From Dugong dugon (lineage: Eukaryota; Chordata; Mammalia; Sirenia; Dugongidae), in assembly GCA_030035585.1 (NCBI GenBank), contig CM057468.1, positions 54,866,145 to 54,930,144 of the forward strand: a stretch of DNA of 64,000 nt. Direction: 5' to 3'. Numbering within the stretch: position 1 is the stretch's first letter; the number at the start of each line of letters is the position of its first letter. Below, in pieces: positions 60,001-64,000 of this stretch. A program made the position numbers and the translations under genes. Under the pieces are notes generated by a model that did no database searches, was not told the DNA's origin, and saw nothing but the letters and a program-made list of their open reading frames with translations.

Positions 60001-62372
60001 ATTTTATACTCCCATGGATTCTGGTGAGATGGGGTGAATCAGGAAATATTGTCCTAAGGCTGCATTGAAGGACAAAAATAATATAGCTTTTAACTGGAGA
60101 AATGTTGATATCTATTTGGGGTGAAAAATCTAAGAAAATTCATTCAAAAGTGTGGCACTTTGCTTGATGGCAGAGTTTCTACATGTCTTATGAATTTCAG
60201 CTTACTGATTAGATAAGTGAACTGGTGAAATAATTTATCCAGTTCACCAGGTAAGAAGGTACAAAACTCCACATCCACAAACAATGAATCGATTCAGGTT
60301 TTGTCGATAATTTACAGCGTCCCTTATTAAATATTCAGCTTTAAAAACCAGTATTCTAATAAAGTGACATTGTATTATTAGGTTTTTATGGCAGTAGTAA
60401 CTTAGCACTTATTTAGTCCAGTCATCTGTGACATATATAAACTTATTCTGTAAGAAAGAAGAACCAAATATAAAGACAAAGAGGAGAGAAGATTGGAGTT
60501 AGTATCCATCTTATTAAAAAAAAAAAAAAGAAAACATAAACACACATGCATGAAACTACAGTTTCAAAAGCAACTTTCTGTCCTATTAGATTAAGATTCT
60601 ATCTGTTCAATTCTTGAACAAGTGAAACACTCACCATTTATTCCTCTAGCTGTTCTTGCCTATTCACTATCAATTGCTGAAGTGTTTGGCAAAATTAGTA
60701 TAACTGATTTTCTTTTTTCCATCCACATGTTCAGTGCAGGAAATACTGTACCCTTGTAGTGACAAAATGCTGACATTCTCACAGCATTGTCTCTCTCTGG
60801 GAAGCTAGGAATGGCAGGTACCTGTAAAGTGTAATCAGTGCTCTTCAGATGATCTACATTCTATGCTGATCTAAATAAGTTATATATTACAGTAAAGTGC
60901 TAGGACGACACTAGTCTCAAACAGTAGTAAGACACATTTTTCTCTGAAAATTTCAGCAGCTATGTGAGTCACATTAAGATGAGGATGCTGTCAGTCTCCA
61001 TTCGAGTATACAACCAGCAACTTGGCATGACCTTGAACATTTTGACTCCTCCTGTGACTTTTAAAATTATAACTTTTAGGAGCAATTGTTAAACGTCCAG
61101 TTTCTCACAAAGTACTTTTTATCTTCTTTAGAAGTTGCACCTGAAAGTTTCATGAGCATTGAATTTGCTGATATCTATTTTTATTTCTTCAGGCTTCTCA
61201 CGTCGGTAGGTCACTGCTCTTGTGCAAACACTATGCAGAATCAGCTTATCCTGACGGAGAAGGAATATTATTAGTAACTAAAGACCGAAATGTTACAACT
61301 AGACAGTAACATACTGATAGCAATTCTTTGCTTTTTTAAATTCACTAACCTTTTTTGAGGCTGGCCCTCTAAAATCTGCCGAGGACTTAATTTTATTACT
61401 ATTCCATTGTAGTATCACCTGTCTGATGATAAGGACTTTAAGCAACCCAATCAAAAATGTTACTATAAAGATGATGAAAAATATTCTCAAATAGCTTGGA
61501 CTAGAGAAGCATTCTGTAATGAAGCAAACAAATAACTGGATTAAAAAATTGGAATCTGTAAACCAAAGGATTATACAAGTAAACCATATTCACCATACCA
61601 ATTAATGTGACCACAGATATTTGCAAATCTACATCTTCAAAACAGGGGATTGCCATTACTGTTGACTCAAAAAGTAAATGCTCTAATTTTTATTGTACAT
61701 TTATTATTAAAATATTTTCAACAGAAACCCTCCTTTGGAGAATAGCCACCATTAAGGCATTTGGTAAGATTATCTCTCTGCAGCCTGATTCTTTAATTGT
61801 ATTAACTGGAATATGTACAAATCCATTAACTAAACATAATTCTATCTATGACAGAGGGACAGATTTTGTGGTGTGTATTGTTGATCACTAAGTGGAAAAC
61901 GGGATGTAACTTTTTTTTTTTTTGGTAACAGCTCTGGGCATTAGCATATGTTTCTCTTGTTTTGCTTTATTCATTTGCTGTGCACCAGTAATGGAAAATA
62001 AACATCTGCAGAAGCTAAAATCAGTACAACTCTAACAGATGAGTAAATATTTCCTTTGAAATTACACTGCACATTTTCATTATTATTACACATGGCTACT
62101 TCAGAATCTAGGAGTGTCCGACTTGGGAAAAAACACAAATCTCCTCAATTTTTATTAATTTACTTTTACTTTCCTGTTAGCCAAATCTATTCTATTTTGC
62201 CTTTAAAAACTCCACTGTGTACTCTTTTAAGATCAGTATGAGCTGGTAAAAGAAACGCTGTGTGAAGAAGAGGGGCATGCTAGGTCTCTGTTTTAGCCCC
62301 AGACTTTGGGCAAACTCTAGTTGGAAAGTCTACAGGGCTCTGACACATTATCCTCATTTAAACAGAACATGA
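60001..62372. other. Unassigned AT-rich sequence
   Basis: An A-run at 60514-60528 and a T-run at 61912-61924. A 94-codon plus-strand frame at 61607-61891 has no recognisable motif. No gene called. Confidence 0.45.
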
Positions 62373-62850
62373 TTGCATAATATGCAAGTATTCACAGAAC
62401 TCATCAGCTGCTTCAGACTCACAAAATCACTTACTGGCCCAAAGAAGCGTGTATTCCTCCACTCAGTTCCCAGATCCTGGGGATCTCCCCTACATGTACA
62501 AAGATCTCCTTGGACCCCCACCAAGGATTACAGTAGAACATCACCTGACCATGAGTGATTTGGGTCTGAATCCCCAAGGATGGTCAACTATGTTGTTGCA
62601 TAAGCCAGGAACAGTGACAAAGGCAAGGAATCCTCCCCAAGGGGGAAGACTTACGGTAATGGAGCCAAATTTGCTTTTGGTCAGCAATAAGGTTCCCAGT
62701 AAGAAAGGTGCAAGGGAGGCCTGAGGGCTAAAAATCGGAATGGCAGCACCGAATCCAAGTGCGTGGCTCCCTTGGTTACAGATCACACAGAGAGAGAATC
62801 CAAGCTGCCCCAGCCCAATGTGGCGACCTCCCATCTTCCACAGCAACTTT
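62373..62850. other. Unrecognised GC-richer block with opposed open frames
   Basis: Plus-strand frame 62449-62724 (91 codons) overlaps minus-strand frame 62541-62846 (101 codons). The minus-strand translation has hydrophobic runs (APFLLGTLLL, GGFLAFVTVPGL), the plus one does not. I recognise neither. It could be a piece of a processed pseudogene or an ERV remnant, or simply GC-rich chance frames. No splice signals or neighbours support a gene. Confidence 0.25.
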
Positions 62851-63124
62851 CAGGTTCATTCACTGACATGCGTGCCTTGCATCCCGACAGACTGTGTCAT
62901 TTCCCTTGGCTGACCTACAACTACTCAATCAGCTAAAACAGATCCTCAGAGAGGACATGTGGCATGATCCCACTTAGTGACTTCTGGCTTGGTGGGAGCT
63001 TAGCCAGAAAAACCAAAAGAATGCCCCTTAAGAGTGATTAAGTGGATTGATAATAGAAGTGGTTAGTAAGTGCCCTTTCTTCTCCTTGAATAATAGTTAT
63101 GAAGGGAGGGGAGCTCCCTAGCTA

Positions 63125-63713
63125 CTGATACATTTTAGAAATATTTCTAATGGGTTAGTCCAGGGGACACTTTCAGGGCTTAAATCTGTGCACATTTCTG
63201 TTGTTGTTGTTAGGTGCCGTCGAGTTGGTTCAGACTCATAGCAGCCCCACGCACAACAGAATGGAACACTGCCCAGTCCTGCGTCATCCTCACAATCACT
63301 GTTACATTTGCCCATTGTTGCAGCCACTGTGTCAATCTATCTTGTTGAGAGTATTCCTCTTTTTTGTTCACCTTCTAATTGACCAAGCATGACGTCCTTC
63401 TCCAGGGACTGGTCCCTTCTGATAACATGCCAAAAGTACATGCGATGAAGTCTCGCCATCCTTGCTTCTAAGGAGCATTCTGGCTGTACTTCTTCCAAGA
63501 CAGATTTGTTCATTCTTCTGGTAGTCCATGGTATACTCAATATACTTTTCCAACACCATAATTCAAATGCATCAATTCTTCTTTGGTATTCCTTATTCAC
63601 TGTCCAGCTTTTGCATGCATATGAGGTGATTGCAAACACACTGATACATTTTACAAATAATTCTAATGGGTTAGACTAGAGGACACTTTTGGGGCTCAAA
63701 TCTGTGCACATTT
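63125..63713. repeat. 73-bp direct repeat flanking an RTE fragment
   Basis: CTGATACATTTTA at 63125 and at 63641 begin two copies that both end GTGCACATTT (63197 and 63713). They differ at about 9 of 73 positions. Confidence 0.85.
63198..63640 (-). pseudogene. RTE/BovB-type LINE, 3' fragment
   Basis: On the minus strand, 63639-63337 is an open frame matching the C-terminal tail of RTE/BovB-clade polymerase (CKSWTVNKEYQRRIDAFELW, then RRDQSLEKDVMLG). The 3' end on minus carries the GTT-type tail (63198-63214 on plus, TGTTGTTGTTGTTAGGTGCC). The 5' part is missing, as usual for a truncated insertion. Not functional. Confidence 0.8.
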
Positions 63714-64000
63714 TTAATGTTGTTATAGATGGCTAAACATTTAACCCTGGTCCATGCCTCTTTTCTCGATATGGGTGAGGAAAGGGCCTTTACTAAGGAG
63801 CTTTAAGGGAATATTTTTGTAACAACACTTACGTCAGAGTAGGTTTGTTTACTTAACATAATAAATGACATGTTGATAGTAAGGGCCCTACTTATTAGAA
63901 AAGGCACTTGGCTTTCTGTAGTGATTGCTGCAGTCCCAGCTGACTGCACCTGGGGCTCTTTTCAGAGCCAAATTCATTATGGTCTAAGATCAGCGTGACT
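63714..64000. other. Unassigned sequence to the window edge
   Basis: No feature recognised. Confidence 0.5.

Noticed and set aside
61607-61891. 94-codon plus frame as a gene
   Set aside because: AT-rich composition, no known motif, no supporting signals.

Overview
The window is vertebrate nuclear DNA from a placental mammal. It is dominated by transposable elements, and I recognise no host protein-coding exon, rRNA, tRNA gene or CRISPR array. The repeat families point to Afrotheria, most likely an elephant or close relative. About twenty AfroSINE copies (a tRNA-derived SINE with a B-box-like GTTCGAA core) occur with their RTE/BovB-type partner LINE and with a L1 lineage whose 3' UTR I associate with elephants. 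The species call is inference from families recalled, not from a database search.

Layout. 1-1435: 3' end of an endogenous retrovirus, with polypurine tract and a complete 365-bp 3' LTR. 2.1-7.0 kb: old hAT, L1, RTE and AfroSINE pieces. 7.09-15.93 kb: L1 copy A, full length and plus strand, decayed, with a second 5'-truncated L1 inserted antisense in its 3' UTR. 15.9-31.2 kb: mostly unassigned AT-rich DNA with AfroSINEs, a MaLR-type LTR, an LTR-like GC-richer patch and old L1 fragments, one of them interrupted by two ERVL-type LTRs. 31.27-40.07 kb: L1 copy B, full length and plus strand, the youngest element here. It has a tandem-monomer CpG-rich 5' UTR, an uninterrupted ORF1, and an ORF2 broken only by four single-base indels. 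41.3-46.1 kb: AfroSINEs, minus-strand L1 3' ends and a MER5A. 46.53-54.17 kb: L1 copy C, plus strand, an older and different subfamily. 54.8-55.4 kb: an ERVL-type LTR. 55.4-63.1 kb: repeat-poor AT-rich DNA. 63.12-63.71 kb: an RTE 3' fragment flanked by a 73-bp direct repeat.

How the pieces relate. The L1 copies would encode ORF1p (RNA chaperone) and ORF2p (endonuclease plus reverse transcriptase). The RTE-type LINE shares its 3' tail with the AfroSINEs and is their likely source of reverse transcriptase. Every autonomous element seen here is broken. Comparing copies A, B and C gives most of the novelty: a 295-bp promoter-like monomer array, a 3' UTR built of repeated units each ending in an A-tract, a nested antisense L1 with an apparent 3' transduction, and an RTE whose middle is deleted. 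The three full-length L1s lie on the plus strand, while most short L1 3' ends and AfroSINEs lie on the minus strand. Coordinates of old repeats are approximate, because they come from reading and not from alignment.
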